64,000 nucleotides of DNA from Pseudomonas nunensis (GCF_024296925.1 NZ_CP101125.1:3288501-3352500); one strand, 5' to 3'; numbered from the stretch's first letter, positions 53,289 to 62,513 are shown. The notes: generated from the sequence alone by a model not told the origin. Program-made: numbers and translations.

Positions 53289-55067
53289 TTAGTGTTTGGC
53301 CACTACCAAGTCTTTCGGCAATTTGAAGGTCCAGAGCATGCCGCCCTGGTTGAAGTCCTTGATGCGCTTGGCCACTTCGCCGCCCCACAGCGGCACCGCG
53401 CCGCCCCAGCCGGAGAGCACCGAGACGTACTGTTCGCCGTCCATTTCCCAGGTCACAGGCGAGCCAAGCACGCCGGAGCCGGTCTGGAATTCCCAGACCT
53501 TTTCACCGGTCTTGGCATTGAACGCCTGGAGGAAACCTTCCGGCGTGCCGGTGAACACCAGGTTGCCCTTGGTGGTCAGCACTCCGCCCCACAGCGGCGC
53601 GTAGTTCTTGTGGCGCCAGACTTCCTTGCCGGTGACCGGATCGATGGCGCGCAGCACGCCGATGTAATCTTCGTTCAACGGCTTGATGGTGAACCCGGCG
53701 CCGAGGAACGCCGCGCCTTTCTTGTAGGCGATGCCTTCGTTCCAGATGTCCATGCCCCACTCGTTGGATGGCACGTAGAACAGCTTGGTGTCCTTGTTGT
53801 AGGCCATCGGCATCCAGTTTTTCGCGCCGAGGAATGCCGGGGCGACGAAGACTGAACTGCCCTTGGCTTCAGAGCCCGGTGCGCCGGGACGGCTGGCTTC
53901 GTTGTAGATCGGCCGACCATCCTTATCCAGGCCGGTGGCCCAGGTGATCTTGTCCACGAACGGGAAACCACGGATGAACTTGCCGTTGGTGCGGTCCAGC
54001 ACGTAGAAGAAGCCGTTACGGTCAGCTGTCGCGGCGGCTTTGATTTCCTTGCCGCCCTCGGTGTAGTTGAACGACACCAATTCGTTCACGCCGTCATAGT
54101 CCCAACCGTCGTGGGGCGTGCTCTGGAAGTGCCATTTGATCGTGCCGTCGTCCGGGTTCAGCGCCAGGCGCGACGAGGAGTAGAGGTTGTCGCCCGGACG
54201 CAGGTGCGAGTTCCACGGCGCCGGGTTGCCGGTACCGAACAGCAGCAGATTGGTTTCCGGGTCGTAGTAACCGCCGAGCCACGGTGCCGCACCGCCGGTT
54301 TTCCACAAATCGCCGGGCCAGGTCTTGCCCGCTTCGCCGCCGGAGATGCCGTTCTCTATCGCTTTGCCGTCCTTGTAGACATAGCCCATGTGGCCTTCGA
54401 CCGTTGGCCGGGTCCACAGCAGCTCGCCGTTTTTCGGGTCATAGGCGGAGATCTTGCCGACCACGCCGAACTCGCCACCGGCCACGCCGGTGATCAGTTT
54501 GCCGTTGATCACCAGCGGCGCGGCGCTGATGGAATAGCCTTCCTTGTGATCGGCTACCTGCTTGCTCCACACCACTTTGCCGGTGTCTTTGTTCAGGGCC
54601 ACGAGCTTGGCGTCGAGGGTGCCGAAGAACACCAGGTCGCCGTACAGCGCCACACCACGGTTAATCACGTCGCAGCACGGACGGATGTCATCCGGCAGGC
54701 GCGCGTCGTATTGCCAGAGTTTCTTGCCGGTGCGCGCGTCCACCGCGAACACCCGCGAGTAGGAACCGGTCATGTACATCACGCCGTCCTTGATCATCGG
54801 CTGCGCTTGCTGACCGCGCTGTTTTTCACCGCCAAAGGAAAAGGCCCATACCGGCCGCAGGTCCTTGACGTTGTCGACGTTGAGGGTGTCCAGCGGGCTG
54901 TAGCGCTGACCCTGGACGCCCAGACCGTTGGTGACGATCTGCTCCGGGTTCTTGGGGTCCTGGAGAATGTCCTGGTCAGTGACGGCGGCCAATGCCGAGC
55001 CGGACAACAGCATGGCACTGAGCAGCGCGCTCAAGACGAAGGGTTGGCGACGTGCGGGTTGGGTCAT
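53289..55067 (-). CDS. pedH: PQQ-dependent alcohol dehydrogenase, lanthanide type (PedH-like)
   Basis: A periplasmic type I quinoprotein of 592 residues: signal peptide (about 1-27) then an eight-bladed propeller. The vicinal disulfide is Cys131-Cys132 ([10 protein letters not shown]). Metal ligands are Glu199 (GGEFG), Asn281 (GTGNPAPW) and catalytic Asp323, and WDYDGVNE places an extra Asp at 325, two residues after it. That extra Asp distinguishes lanthanide-dependent enzymes (XoxF, ExaF, PedH) from calcium-dependent ones. It oxidises ethanol and other alcohols and passes electrons to cytochrome c. A candidate regulatory motif lies at 55175. No calcium-type paralogue (PedE/ExaA) is in the window. 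Confidence 0.9.
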   Translation of the reverse strand: MTQPARRQPFVLSALLSAMLLSGSALAAVTDQDILQDPKNPEQIVTNGLGVQGQRYSPLDTLNVDNVKDLRPVWAFSFGGEKQRGQQAQPMIKDGVMYMTGSYSRVFAVDARTGKKLWQYDARLPDDIRPCCDVINRGVALYGDLVFFGTLDAKLVALNKDTGKVVWSKQVADHKEGYSISAAPLVINGKLITGVAGGEFGVVGKISAYDPKNGELLWTRPTVEGHMGYVYKDGKAIENGISGGEAGKTWPGDLWKTGGAAPWLGGYYDPETNLLLFGTGNPAPWNSHLRPGDNLYSSSRLALNPDDGTIKWHFQSTPHDGWDYDGVNELVSFNYTEGGKEIKAAATADRNGFFYVLDRTNGKFIRGFPFVDKITWATGLDKDGRPIYNEASRPGAPGSEAKGSSVFVAPAFLGAKNWMPMAYNKDTKLFYVPSNEWGMDIWNEGIAYKKGAAFLGAGFTIKPLNEDYIGVLRAIDPVTGKEVWRHKNYAPLWGGVLTTKGNLVFTGTPEGFLQAFNAKTGEKVWEFQTGSGVLGSPVTWEMDGEQYVSVLSGWGGAVPLWGGEVAKRIKDFNQGGMLWTFKLPKDLVVAKH

Positions 55068-55174
55068 GACGGCTACCTCTGCGGTTTTTGTTATACCCGG
55101 GAAATTTTCCCGGTCTGGTGCAGATTCTTGGGCGCCGCCGCCTCTGCAACAATTGCCCGCAGTGTTGAGATTGC

Positions 55175-55188
55175 TAGTTCCTTAGTAC
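55175..55188 (-). promoter_or_regulatory. Candidate PQQ-regulon box A, upstream of pedH
   Basis: The plus strand reads TAGTTCCTTAGTAC, one of four similar 14-mers in this locus (pattern TASKWCYWWRGTAC). It is 107 bases before the pedH start. Confidence 0.5.
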
Positions 55189-55227
55189 GGGGTCGATGAT
55201 GCCACCCCCTAAGACTCACCTCGACCT

Positions 55228-55359
55228 GTAGCAGCTGGCGAAGCCTGCGTTCGGCTGCGCAGCAGTCGTAAACCCGACTTGCACGGTTTGCCTGATGCAC
55301 CGCGAACGCTGATTTCACGACTGCTGCGCAGCCGAACGCAGGCTTCGCCAGCTGCTACA
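55228..55359. repeat. REP pair, family D
   Basis: TGTAGCAGCTGGCGAAGCCT with extended arms and its inverse fill most of the gap between pedH and the metallohydrolase gene. Confidence 0.9.
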
Positions 55360-55376
55360 AGGGTTGCGCCGTTGGG

Positions 55377-56315
55377 TCATTGGGTCGCGGTGGAATCGAT
55401 GCGGGTCATTTGGGCGCGTTCGTAACGCGGGTACAGGTGACTGACACTGCGAATCAGCTCATACCGACTCAGGCTGATCCCGCCAAAGCGCTCGGGAATC
55501 GGGCTGCGGATCATCTCGGACATGTCGCTGCCGTTGGCGGCGCCGTCGCGCAGCAGTTGATCGAGCCAGGTCAGGTAGTCGCGCATTTGTTCGAAGGGTC
55601 TGGCATCCGTGGCCACCGGTCCGTGGCCGGGCACGATCAGGGTCCAGGGCAAGCCTTGCAGGGTGGCGATGTCCGCCAGCCACACCGCCAGCCCCGGACT
55701 GTTCGGGGTGGTCAGGGCCCGTTGATAAAACACCAGGTCGCCGGCAAACAGCACGCCGGTTTGCTGGTCGAGAATAGCCAGATCCGCCCCCGTATGCCCA
55801 CCCAGGCTTAGCAGGCGCAAATCGTGGTTCCCAAAACTTCGAACGCCCGGTGTCAGCGTCTCGGTAGGCAACACCACTTCGGTGCCGCGCATCCAGTCGC
55901 CCACCAGGCGATACATGTTCTCGGCCATCGCATCGCCCTGCTGATGCAACAGCTCGGTGGTGCCGGCCAACGCGCCAATCGGCACATCGGTGAAGGCCTG
56001 ATTGCCCAGCGCATGATCGGGGTGATGGTGGGTCAGCAGCACTTCGATCACCGGTTTATCGGTGACCGTCGCAATCGCCTTGCGCAGCGCTTCGCCATAG
56101 CGTTTCGACGGTCCGGTGTCGATCACCACCACTCCGCGTTCGGTGACGATGAACCCGGTGTTGACGATGTTGCCGCCGTTGGCCTTGGCGAAATTGTCAG
56201 TGCTGCCTTCCAGCAGCCAGGTGTCGGCGGCGATCAGCCGGGGTGTGAGCGAGTACTCCAGCTCCGCCAGGGCCGGCAGGCTCAAAGCGATCAACAACAG
56301 CCACATCCAACGCAT
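55377..56315 (-). CDS. Quinoprotein-associated periplasmic zinc metallohydrolase
   Basis: A 312-residue metallo-beta-lactamase-fold protein with a signal peptide (about 1-17), the zinc motif THHHPDH at residues 95-101, the second-site GGHTGAD, GDLVF and PGHGPV. It belongs to the group found with PQQ dehydrogenases and SoxYZ-like carriers (SoxH-related). The exact reaction is unknown. AAAGGAG precedes the ATG, and the gene lies 15 bases after the carrier-protein gene. Confidence 0.88.
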   Translation of the reverse strand: MRWMWLLLIALSLPALAELEYSLTPRLIAADTWLLEGSTDNFAKANGGNIVNTGFIVTERGVVVIDTGPSKRYGEALRKAIATVTDKPVIEVLLTHHHPDHALGNQAFTDVPIGALAGTTELLHQQGDAMAENMYRLVGDWMRGTEVVLPTETLTPGVRSFGNHDLRLLSLGGHTGADLAILDQQTGVLFAGDLVFYQRALTTPNSPGLAVWLADIATLQGLPWTLIVPGHGPVATDARPFEQMRDYLTWLDQLLRDGAANGSDMSEMIRSPIPERFGGISLSRYELIRSVSHLYPRYERAQMTRIDSTATQ

Positions 56316-56330
56316 GACGCGCTCCTTTGG

Positions 56331-57092
56331 TCAGGGTATCGCCGCATCGAATTGATTGCCGCTGTTGTCGCGCAACAACAGGCGCGTCTGCCCTGCCCCT
56401 TCGATGTCGAAGGTCAGATTGGGGTTTTCGCTGACGGCGGGAAACAGTTCCAGACGCGCCAGCAGTTGATCGTTCTGATCCCGCAGTTCGGCGTGATTGA
56501 TAAAGAATTCCGGGATGCCGCTGACCATGCCGTTGTCCATCGGGTGCGCCACCTGCAAGCGCACGCGACTGTATTCGCCACGGGGATAACGCCCGCCGAG
56601 CACTTCGCCGATGTGTTCTTCCCAACCCGGCTGAGTGCGCACCACGCTCGGCGCCGTGCAACCGCCGCCCGCCGCATCGATCAGGGTCGAGCCGACGTGC
56701 CAAATCCCATCGCGGGTCAGCACCGCTGCGCGCAATGGCGTGGCTTGCTCGATGCGGATGCGGATCGACAGCCACGGCAACACCCGCTCCAGCGGTTGGA
56801 AATCGACGATTTTCGGCAGCGGATTGAGTTCGGCCCAGGCGAGGATTTTCACCACCTCACCCTTGAACGCCCGAGCGTCGATTTCCAGCGGTACCTGGCG
56901 TGCGTCCTCAGCGAATGGCGGCGCCAGCAGCTTGACCCGCTGATCGAACACGAACGGGGCGTCACCGAGCATTTGCTTGTGATAGAACGCCCACATCACC
57001 GACGGCACCGGGTCCTTGCCCGGATCAGTGTCTGCTGCGTGGGCGGCCATCGGCAACCAGCAGGCCAACAGGCAACTCGCTCGCCAGTTCAC
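56331..57092 (-). CDS. Quinoprotein-associated SoxYZ-like carrier protein
   Basis: A 253-residue exported protein (signal peptide to about AHA, residue 19). It combines a SoxY-like N-terminal domain, with the carrier cysteine in AGGGCTAPS (Cys145), and a C-terminal SoxZ-like Ig domain containing HPMDNG and a FFINHAELRDQND segment. SoxYZ carriers hold substrates on a Cys-terminated swinging arm; here the partner is probably the neighbouring metallohydrolase. The start is GTG 57092, overlapping the upstream stop (TAGTG). Confidence 0.87.
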   Translation of the reverse strand: MNWRASCLLACWLPMAAHAADTDPGKDPVPSVMWAFYHKQMLGDAPFVFDQRVKLLAPPFAEDARQVPLEIDARAFKGEVVKILAWAELNPLPKIVDFQPLERVLPWLSIRIRIEQATPLRAAVLTRDGIWHVGSTLIDAAGGGCTAPSVVRTQPGWEEHIGEVLGGRYPRGEYSRVRLQVAHPMDNGMVSGIPEFFINHAELRDQNDQLLARLELFPAVSENPNLTFDIEGAGQTRLLLRDNSGNQFDAAIP

Positions 57093-57967
57093 TATTGATA
57101 CATCTCCGGCACTTCGTACTGCAGGCCGTAACCGGCGTAAATCGCTTGCACTTTGCCTTCGCGGATCAACGCTTCCAGCGCCTCCTCCACGGCATACGAC
57201 AATTGCCGGTTGCTTTCATGCACCGCCATGCCGATTTCCCAGCGTTGCTTGCCCATGTTCGGGTAGGCGTTTTCCGCCAGCGCCACTTGCGGGTCGTGGG
57301 CTTCATGCACTTGCCAATCGACCTCGCCGCGCATCGCCATCACCGCATCGACTTCACCGGCCTTCATCGCCGCAAAGGCCTGGGGCACGCCGGGATAGTG
57401 GTGGGTCTTGGCGGCGAGCATGCCGTTGAACACCGAGGTCAGGTAGAACGACGGCACGCTGTCGACTTCGACGCCAATCGGGTGCTGCTCGAACACCGCG
57501 ACGCTGCCCACCGACTCCAGGCGACGCCGGTCAAACGCGACTTGCCATTGTTCGTTCTGGTATGGGCCGAACATCACCACATGATCGTTTTCCAGCTCAC
57601 CGAGCTCGTTGCGCTTTTGTGAGTAATCGCGGTCGTAGGGCACGCGCATCATCAGGTCGGCCAGTTGCTGATTGTGCAATTGGCTGCTGCGCCAGATGTA
57701 ATCGCGCAGGTCGTCGTCGAGCTTCTCCCCGGCCGGCGCCCAGATCAGTTTGAGCTTCACGCCCAGCGCCGTGGCCAAGGCTTGTGCGAGGTCCACATCC
57801 ACTCCGCGCGGCTGTCCGACATCCTCGAAACTGTAGGGGGCGAAATCCTTGTAGACCGCGACTTTCAGTTCCCCGGCAGCGATCATTTGGTCATAGGTAC
57901 GGACCTGCGCCTGCGCCACCTGGCAGCACAGCAACACAGCACTGATCAACACAGCGAGCAGGCGCAT
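57092..57967 (-). CDS. Quinoprotein-associated periplasmic solute-binding protein
   Basis: A type-3 extracellular solute-binding protein of 291 residues with a signal peptide ending at about AQAQ (residue 21). It starts ELKVAVYKDFAPYSFEDVGQPRGVDVDLAQALATALG and has EVDAVMAMRGEVDWQ in the second lobe. Homologues accompany PQQ alcohol dehydrogenases (XoxJ-like) and are thought to help activate the enzyme, not to serve an ABC importer. No ABC genes of the matching type are adjacent. GAGGAG precedes the ATG. Confidence 0.86.
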   Translation of the reverse strand: MRLLAVLISAVLLCCQVAQAQVRTYDQMIAAGELKVAVYKDFAPYSFEDVGQPRGVDVDLAQALATALGVKLKLIWAPAGEKLDDDLRDYIWRSSQLHNQQLADLMMRVPYDRDYSQKRNELGELENDHVVMFGPYQNEQWQVAFDRRRLESVGSVAVFEQHPIGVEVDSVPSFYLTSVFNGMLAAKTHHYPGVPQAFAAMKAGEVDAVMAMRGEVDWQVHEAHDPQVALAENAYPNMGKQRWEIGMAVHESNRQLSYAVEEALEALIREGKVQAIYAGYGLQYEVPEMYQ

Positions 57968-57970
57968 GGA

Positions 57971-58432
57971 TTACTCCTCGACGTGCACGCTATCCAGGTA
58001 AGTACGCACCGCCCACAGGGCTTCCTGACTCAGGTAATCGGCCATTTTCGGCATGTAGACCCGGCCGTCGCGCACCGCGCCGTGACGCACCCGTTCGACG
58101 AACCATTCATCACCGGCATCGCCGACATCGAGCAGGCGCAAGTCGGGAGCGATGCCGCCGGACTTGGCTTCCAGGCCATGGCAGGCCGCGCAGTTCTGGT
58201 TGTAAGCCGACGAGCCGATTTCCACCGCTTTATCGTGTTGCGGCGAGGTGCGATACGGGTTGACTGACGCCCAGCCATCGCCATCCACCGGCACGCCGGC
58301 GTCCTTGATCGGGGTCAGGCCCGGGGTTTCCACCGCTTGCGGCACCACGTTGCCATGGGCCCAGACCGAACCTGCGCTGATAAAACCGGCCAGCAGCCCG
58401 GCAACCAGCAAGGCGTTGCGTTTTGTTGTCAT
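57971..58432 (-). CDS. pedF: Cytochrome c for PQQ alcohol dehydrogenase (c550, PedF/ExaB-like)
   Basis: A 153-residue periplasmic monohaem cytochrome. It has a signal peptide to about VWA (residue 25), haem motif CAACH (Cys81, Cys84, His85) and probable sixth ligand Met127 in GRVYMPKM. It would accept electrons from the PQQ dehydrogenase and pass them to the terminal oxidases. It is the first gene of the minus-strand accessory operon and shares a divergent promoter region with the ABC genes. Confidence 0.9.
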   Translation of the reverse strand: MTTKRNALLVAGLLAGFISAGSVWAHGNVVPQAVETPGLTPIKDAGVPVDGDGWASVNPYRTSPQHDKAVEIGSSAYNQNCAACHGLEAKSGGIAPDLRLLDVGDAGDEWFVERVRHGAVRDGRVYMPKMADYLSQEALWAVRTYLDSVHVEE

Positions 58433-58538
58433 TGTTATGCCCTCAGGATTGCACGCAAAACCTCTGTGAAGAGGCTATGGCACCCATCTTAGGAAGCACT
58501 TCGCCGCAACCCCATGCTGCTTTGGTGGCCGCCGCCCA

Positions 58539-58552
58539 GTACCTTGGTAGTA
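58539..58552 (-). promoter_or_regulatory. Candidate PQQ-regulon box B
   Basis: The minus strand reads TACTACCAAGGTAC. It lies 106 bases before the cytochrome start, in the divergent interval. Confidence 0.5.
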
Positions 58553-58580
58553 GGGCTTGTGGCGCACCGTCGCCGCGAAT

Positions 58581-58594
58581 TACGACCTTGGTAC
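58581..58594 (+). promoter_or_regulatory. Candidate PQQ-regulon box C
   Basis: The plus strand reads TACGACCTTGGTAC. It lies 78 bases before the ABC solute-binding gene start. Confidence 0.5.
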
Positions 58595-58672
58595 TGGCTC
58601 TCCGGTACTTTCTGCATATTTCCTCGGCCCCTCGGGCTTCCTATGCTGGCGCTACCCGTCATGGAGTGCCCT

Positions 58673-59857
58673 ATGCGCCAGCTCGCCCCTTACGCCTTGA
58701 TCTACCTGCTGGCGATTGCCTGCGCCGCCGGCCTGGCGACCCAGAGTCAGGCCGCCGACGCGCCGTTGCAGGTGCAAATTGGCTACCTGGGCTATCTCCC
58801 CGATCCGGGGCCGCTGCTGTCGAATGTGATTCCCGAACCCGCCGATGCCGGCCTGCGTGGCGCTGAACTGGCGATCACCGACAGCAACAGCACCGGACGT
58901 TTTCTCAACCACAGCTACAGCCTGGTCAGCGCCAGCGCAGAGAGCCCGGATGCGCTGATCGAAGCCGCGAAAGCCCAGCACGACCAAGGCCTGCGCCTGT
59001 TTGTGGTGAATGCGCCAGTGGAAACCCTGCGCCGGCTCAGCGCGGTGCTGACCGACAGTTTGCTGTTCAACGCCGGCAGCCCGGATGACAGTCTGCGCAC
59101 CACCGACTGCTTGCCGAACGTGCTGCACACCTTGCCGAGCCGGGCGATGCTCGCCGATGCGCTGGCGCAATTTCTGGTGGTGCGCAAATGGCAGCGGGCG
59201 CTGCTGATCGTCGGCCCGACCCCGAATGATCAAGCCTATGCCGCCGCCCTGCGCCGTGCCGCCAAGCGCTTCGGTCTGAAACTGGTGGCGGAAAAAGCCT
59301 GGAGCTTCGACAACGATCAACGCCGCAGCGCCCAGGCGGACATGCCGCTGTTCACCCAGACCGCCGAGTACGACGTGGTGCTGGTGGCGGACGAGCGCGG
59401 CGACTTCGGCGAATACGTGCCTTACCAGACCTGGTATCCGCGTCCGGTGGCCGGCACTCAGGGTTTGACCCCGGTGGGCTGGCACAAAACCGTGGAAACC
59501 TACGGCGCCGCGCAACTGCAAAAACGCTTCGAGGCCATGGCCGGACGCTGGATGAATGACCGGGATTTCGCCGCGTGGATGGCCGTGCGCAGCATCGCCA
59601 GTGCCGTGAGCAAACTGCGCCAGGTCGATCCGATGGCGATCCGCGCGCTGGAGATCAGCGATCAATTGCCGCTGGACGGTTTCAAGGGTCGCAAGCTCAG
59701 TTATCGGCCGTGGAACGGCCAGTTGCGCCAACCGATTCCCATCGTGCAACCACGAGCGCTGGTCAGCACCTCGCCCCAGGACGGTTTCCTGCACCCGTTC
59801 AACGAAATGGACAGCCTCGGCTATGACAAGCCAGAAGTGACCTGCCGTTTTCCCTGA
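58673..59857 (+). CDS. PQQ-associated ABC transporter substrate-binding protein
   Basis: A 394-residue exported protein (signal peptide about 1-30, ending QSQAADA) with the periplasmic-binding fold of the branched-chain amino acid type: QVQIGYLGYLPDPGPLL, then LVVRKWQRALLIVGPTPNDQAYAAALRRAAKRFGLK. It belongs to the set of ABC proteins found only beside PQQ alcohol-oxidation genes in Pseudomonas. ATG 58673 is preceded by GGAG at seven bases; upstream in-frame ATGs are less well placed. Confidence 0.87.
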   Translation: MRQLAPYALIYLLAIACAAGLATQSQAADAPLQVQIGYLGYLPDPGPLLSNVIPEPADAGLRGAELAITDSNSTGRFLNHSYSLVSASAESPDALIEAAKAQHDQGLRLFVVNAPVETLRRLSAVLTDSLLFNAGSPDDSLRTTDCLPNVLHTLPSRAMLADALAQFLVVRKWQRALLIVGPTPNDQAYAAALRRAAKRFGLKLVAEKAWSFDNDQRRSAQADMPLFTQTAEYDVVLVADERGDFGEYVPYQTWYPRPVAGTQGLTPVGWHKTVETYGAAQLQKRFEAMAGRWMNDRDFAAWMAVRSIASAVSKLRQVDPMAIRALEISDQLPLDGFKGRKLSYRPWNGQLRQPIPIVQPRALVSTSPQDGFLHPFNEMDSLGYDKPEVTCRFP

Positions 59858-59894
59858 TTTTTTCCATCACAACGACAATAAAAAGGAATCCGCC

Positions 59895-60854
59895 ATGCGC
59901 CGTACCCTGCTCTCATGCGCCCTGCTGCTTGCCGCCGGGCACGCCGTGGCCAGCACTGCCTGGGTCTCCAACGAAAAGGACAACAGCCTGAGCCTGATCG
60001 ACATGCAGACCCTGCAAGTCACCGACACCCTGCCCGTCGGCCAGCGCCCGCGCGGTCTGTTGCTGTCCCACGACAGCAAGTTGCTGTACATCTGCGCCAG
60101 TGACTCGGACCGGGTCCAGGTGATGGATGTGGCCACTCGCAAGATCATCAAGGAGTTGCCATCGGGCAAAGACCCCGAGCAATTCGCCCTGCATCCCAAC
60201 AACCGTTGGCTTTACGTTTCCAACGAAGACGATGCGCTGGTGACCGTGATCGATACCGAAACCTCCAAGGTGCTGAGCCAGATCAACGTCGGCGTCGAGC
60301 CGGAAGGCATGGCCGTCAGCCCCGACGGCAAATGGGCGGTGAACACCAGCGAAACCACCAACATGCTGCACTGGATCGACACCAGCACCCAGACCCTGGC
60401 CGACAGCACGCTAGTGGATCAGCGCCCGCGCTTCGTCGAGTTTTCACCGGACGGTTCACAGCTGTGGGCCTCGGCGGAAATCGGCGGCACGGTGACGATT
60501 CTCGACGTGGCGACGCGCAAGGTCCTCAAGACCGTGAACTTCCAGATCAAGGGCGTGCACCCGGACAAAGTGCAGCCCGTGGGGATCAAGCTGAGCGCCG
60601 ACGGCAAGTACGGCTTCGTCGCCCTCGGCCCGGCCAACCATGTGGCGGTGGTGGATGCCAAGACTTTCGAAGTGCTGGATTACCTGCTGGTCGGCCGGCG
60701 CGTGTGGCAGATGTCGTTCACCCCGGACCAGAAGCAATTGCTCGCCACCAACGGCGTGAGCGGCGATGTGTCGGTGATTGATGTCGACAGTCTCAAGGTC
60801 AGCAAGTCGATCAAGGTCGGGCGCTATCCATGGGGCGTGGTGGTGACCCCATGA
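59895..60854 (+). CDS. PQQ-associated YVTN beta-propeller protein
   Basis: A 319-residue periplasmic protein with a signal peptide ending VASTA (about residue 20). It has six to seven repeats of the YVTN type, for example DSKLLYICASDSDRVQVMDVATRKIIKELPSG and NRWLYVSNEDDALVTVIDTETSKVL. It is a regular member of the PQQ-linked ABC cluster; the biochemical role is unknown. AAAAGGAA precedes the ATG, and the stop overlaps the ATPase start (ATGA). Confidence 0.88.
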   Translation: MRRTLLSCALLLAAGHAVASTAWVSNEKDNSLSLIDMQTLQVTDTLPVGQRPRGLLLSHDSKLLYICASDSDRVQVMDVATRKIIKELPSGKDPEQFALHPNNRWLYVSNEDDALVTVIDTETSKVLSQINVGVEPEGMAVSPDGKWAVNTSETTNMLHWIDTSTQTLADSTLVDQRPRFVEFSPDGSQLWASAEIGGTVTILDVATRKVLKTVNFQIKGVHPDKVQPVGIKLSADGKYGFVALGPANHVAVVDAKTFEVLDYLLVGRRVWQMSFTPDQKQLLATNGVSGDVSVIDVDSLKVSKSIKVGRYPWGVVVTP

Positions 60855-61582
60855 ACGCTCTGGAAGTCAGCGAGCTGAGTTTCGCTTATGGCGCAAAAGA
60901 AGCGCTGCGCCAGGTGAGTTTCAGCCTGGTGCCGGGGCGCTTTGCGGCATTGCTGGGGCCGAACGGTGCGGGGAAATCGACGCTGATTGCTCTGCTGACG
61001 CGGCTTTATGATTTGCAGCGCGGCGATATTCGGGTCGGCGGCTGTTCGTTGCGCGATACCCCGCGCCCGGCACTCAAGCAATTGGGCGTGGTGTTTCAGC
61101 AAAGCACGCTGGACCTGGACCTCAGCGTCGAACAAAACCTGCGTTATCACGCCGCGCTGCACGGCATGTCCCGGCGCCAGACCGGCCTGCGTGTCGACGC
61201 CGAACTGGCGCGCCAGGCACTGACTGAACGCCGTCGTGAAAAAGTGCGTGAACTGAATGGCGGCCACCGTCGCCGGGTGGAAATCGCCCGGGCGTTACTG
61301 CATGAACCGCGTTTGTTGCTGCTGGACGAAGCCAGTGTCGGCCTCGACCCGGCCAGTCGTTTGGCACTCAATCAACACATCCGCAGCCTGTGCCGCGAGC
61401 AAGGCATCAGTGTGCTCTGGACCACGCATTTGCTGGATGAGGTGCAGGCCAGCGACGACTTGTTGATCCTGCATCAAGGCCGACTCGTCGCCAGCGGCCA
61501 AGCCGACGCGCTGAGCCTGGAACACGGCGGTGACCTCGGTTCTGCCTTTGCTCGACTGACCACCGCAGGAGCCGCCCGATGA
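60851..61582 (+). CDS. PQQ-associated ABC transporter ATP-binding protein
   Basis: A 243-residue ATPase with Walker A LGPNGAGKST (about residues 36-45), Q-loop VVFQQS, signature LNGGHRRRVEIARAL (a variant of LSGGQ), Walker B LLLLDEAS and H-loop TTHLLDE. It powers the ABC-2 permease encoded next, with ATGA overlaps on both sides. The substrate has not been established. Confidence 0.92.
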   Translation: MNALEVSELSFAYGAKEALRQVSFSLVPGRFAALLGPNGAGKSTLIALLTRLYDLQRGDIRVGGCSLRDTPRPALKQLGVVFQQSTLDLDLSVEQNLRYHAALHGMSRRQTGLRVDAELARQALTERRREKVRELNGGHRRRVEIARALLHEPRLLLLDEASVGLDPASRLALNQHIRSLCREQGISVLWTTHLLDEVQASDDLLILHQGRLVASGQADALSLEHGGDLGSAFARLTTAGAAR

Positions 61583-62370
61583 ACGCTTATTGGCAGTGTT
61601 TCAGCGGCATTGTGCTGCGCGAATGGCTGCGTTTTGTGTTGCAGCGCACGCGGTTCCTCAGTGCTTTGGTGCGGCCATTGTTGTGGCTGTTGGTGTTCGC
61701 CGCCGGGTTTCGCGCGGCGCTGGGCATTGCGATCATCGAGCCATACGACACCTACATTCCGTACGAGGTGTACATCATTCCGGGGCTGGCTTGCATGATC
61801 CTGCTGTTCAACGGCATGCAGGGCTCGTTGTCGATGGTCTACGACCGGGAGATGGGCAGCATGCGCGTGCTGCTCACCAGCCCCCTGCCGCGGATTTTCC
61901 TGCTGTGCAGCAAATTGCTCGCGACCTCACTGATTTCGCTGTTGCAGGTGTATGCCTTCCTCGCGATTGCCTGGGTCTACGGCGTGCAACCACCGGCCAT
62001 GGGCTTGCTGATCGCCTTGCCGGCGTTGCTGCTGGTGGCGTTGATGCTGAGTGCACTGGGGTTGTTGCTGTCGAATGCGATCCGCCAGTTGGAGAACTTT
62101 GCCGGGGTGATGAATTTCGTGATCTTCCCGCTGTTTTTCCTGTCGTCGGCGCTGTATCCGCTGTGGAAAATGCGCGAGTCGAGTGAGTGGTTATATTGGC
62201 TGTGTGCGTTGAATCCGTTTACCCATGCGGTGGAATTGGTTCGGTTTGCCTTGTATGAACGCTTTAACCCGCTGGCACTCGCGGTGTGCCTGGGGTTGGC
62301 GCTGGTGTTCGTGCTGCTCGCCGTACTCACCTTCAACCCGCAACACGCCGCCCTGCGCAAAGCCACCTGA
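61579..62370 (+). CDS. PQQ-associated ABC-2 type permease
   Basis: A 263-residue inner-membrane protein with six helices of the ABC-2 exporter type, containing GLACMILLFNGMQGSLSMVYDREMGSMRVLLTSPLPR (the cytoplasmic coupling region) and FFLSSALYPLW. Together with the ATPase it forms an exporter probably linked to alcohol catabolism (PedC-like). Confidence 0.9.
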   Translation: MNAYWQCFSGIVLREWLRFVLQRTRFLSALVRPLLWLLVFAAGFRAALGIAIIEPYDTYIPYEVYIIPGLACMILLFNGMQGSLSMVYDREMGSMRVLLTSPLPRIFLLCSKLLATSLISLLQVYAFLAIAWVYGVQPPAMGLLIALPALLLVALMLSALGLLLSNAIRQLENFAGVMNFVIFPLFFLSSALYPLWKMRESSEWLYWLCALNPFTHAVELVRFALYERFNPLALAVCLGLALVFVLLAVLTFNPQHAALRKAT

Positions 62371-62382
62371 CACACATCCCCC

Positions 62383-62470
62383 GTAGGAGCTGTCGAGTGC
62401 AACGAGGCTGCGATCTTTTGATCTTTAAAAGCAAAGATCGCAGCCTCGTTGCACTCGACAGCTCCTACAG
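62383..62470. repeat. REP pair, family C
   Basis: Arms of about 35 bases from GTAGGAGCTGTCGAGTGCAA to GATCTTTTGATC are mirrored almost exactly. It is nearly the same element as at 34612-34708. Confidence 0.9.
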
Positions 62471-62499
62471 GGAGATTGTGTTGAGCACAGGCACAAAAT

Positions 62500-62513
62500 T
62501 ACTACTTTAGTAC
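62500..62513 (+). promoter_or_regulatory. Candidate PQQ-regulon box D
   Basis: The plus strand reads TACTACTTTAGTAC. It lies 80 bases before the rhodanese-like gene start. Confidence 0.5.

Noticed and set aside
61249..61270. Variant ABC signature LNGGH as evidence of a dead ATPase
   Set aside because: Walker A, Walker B, Q-loop and H-loop are all intact, and LNGGH-like variants occur in working ATPases.
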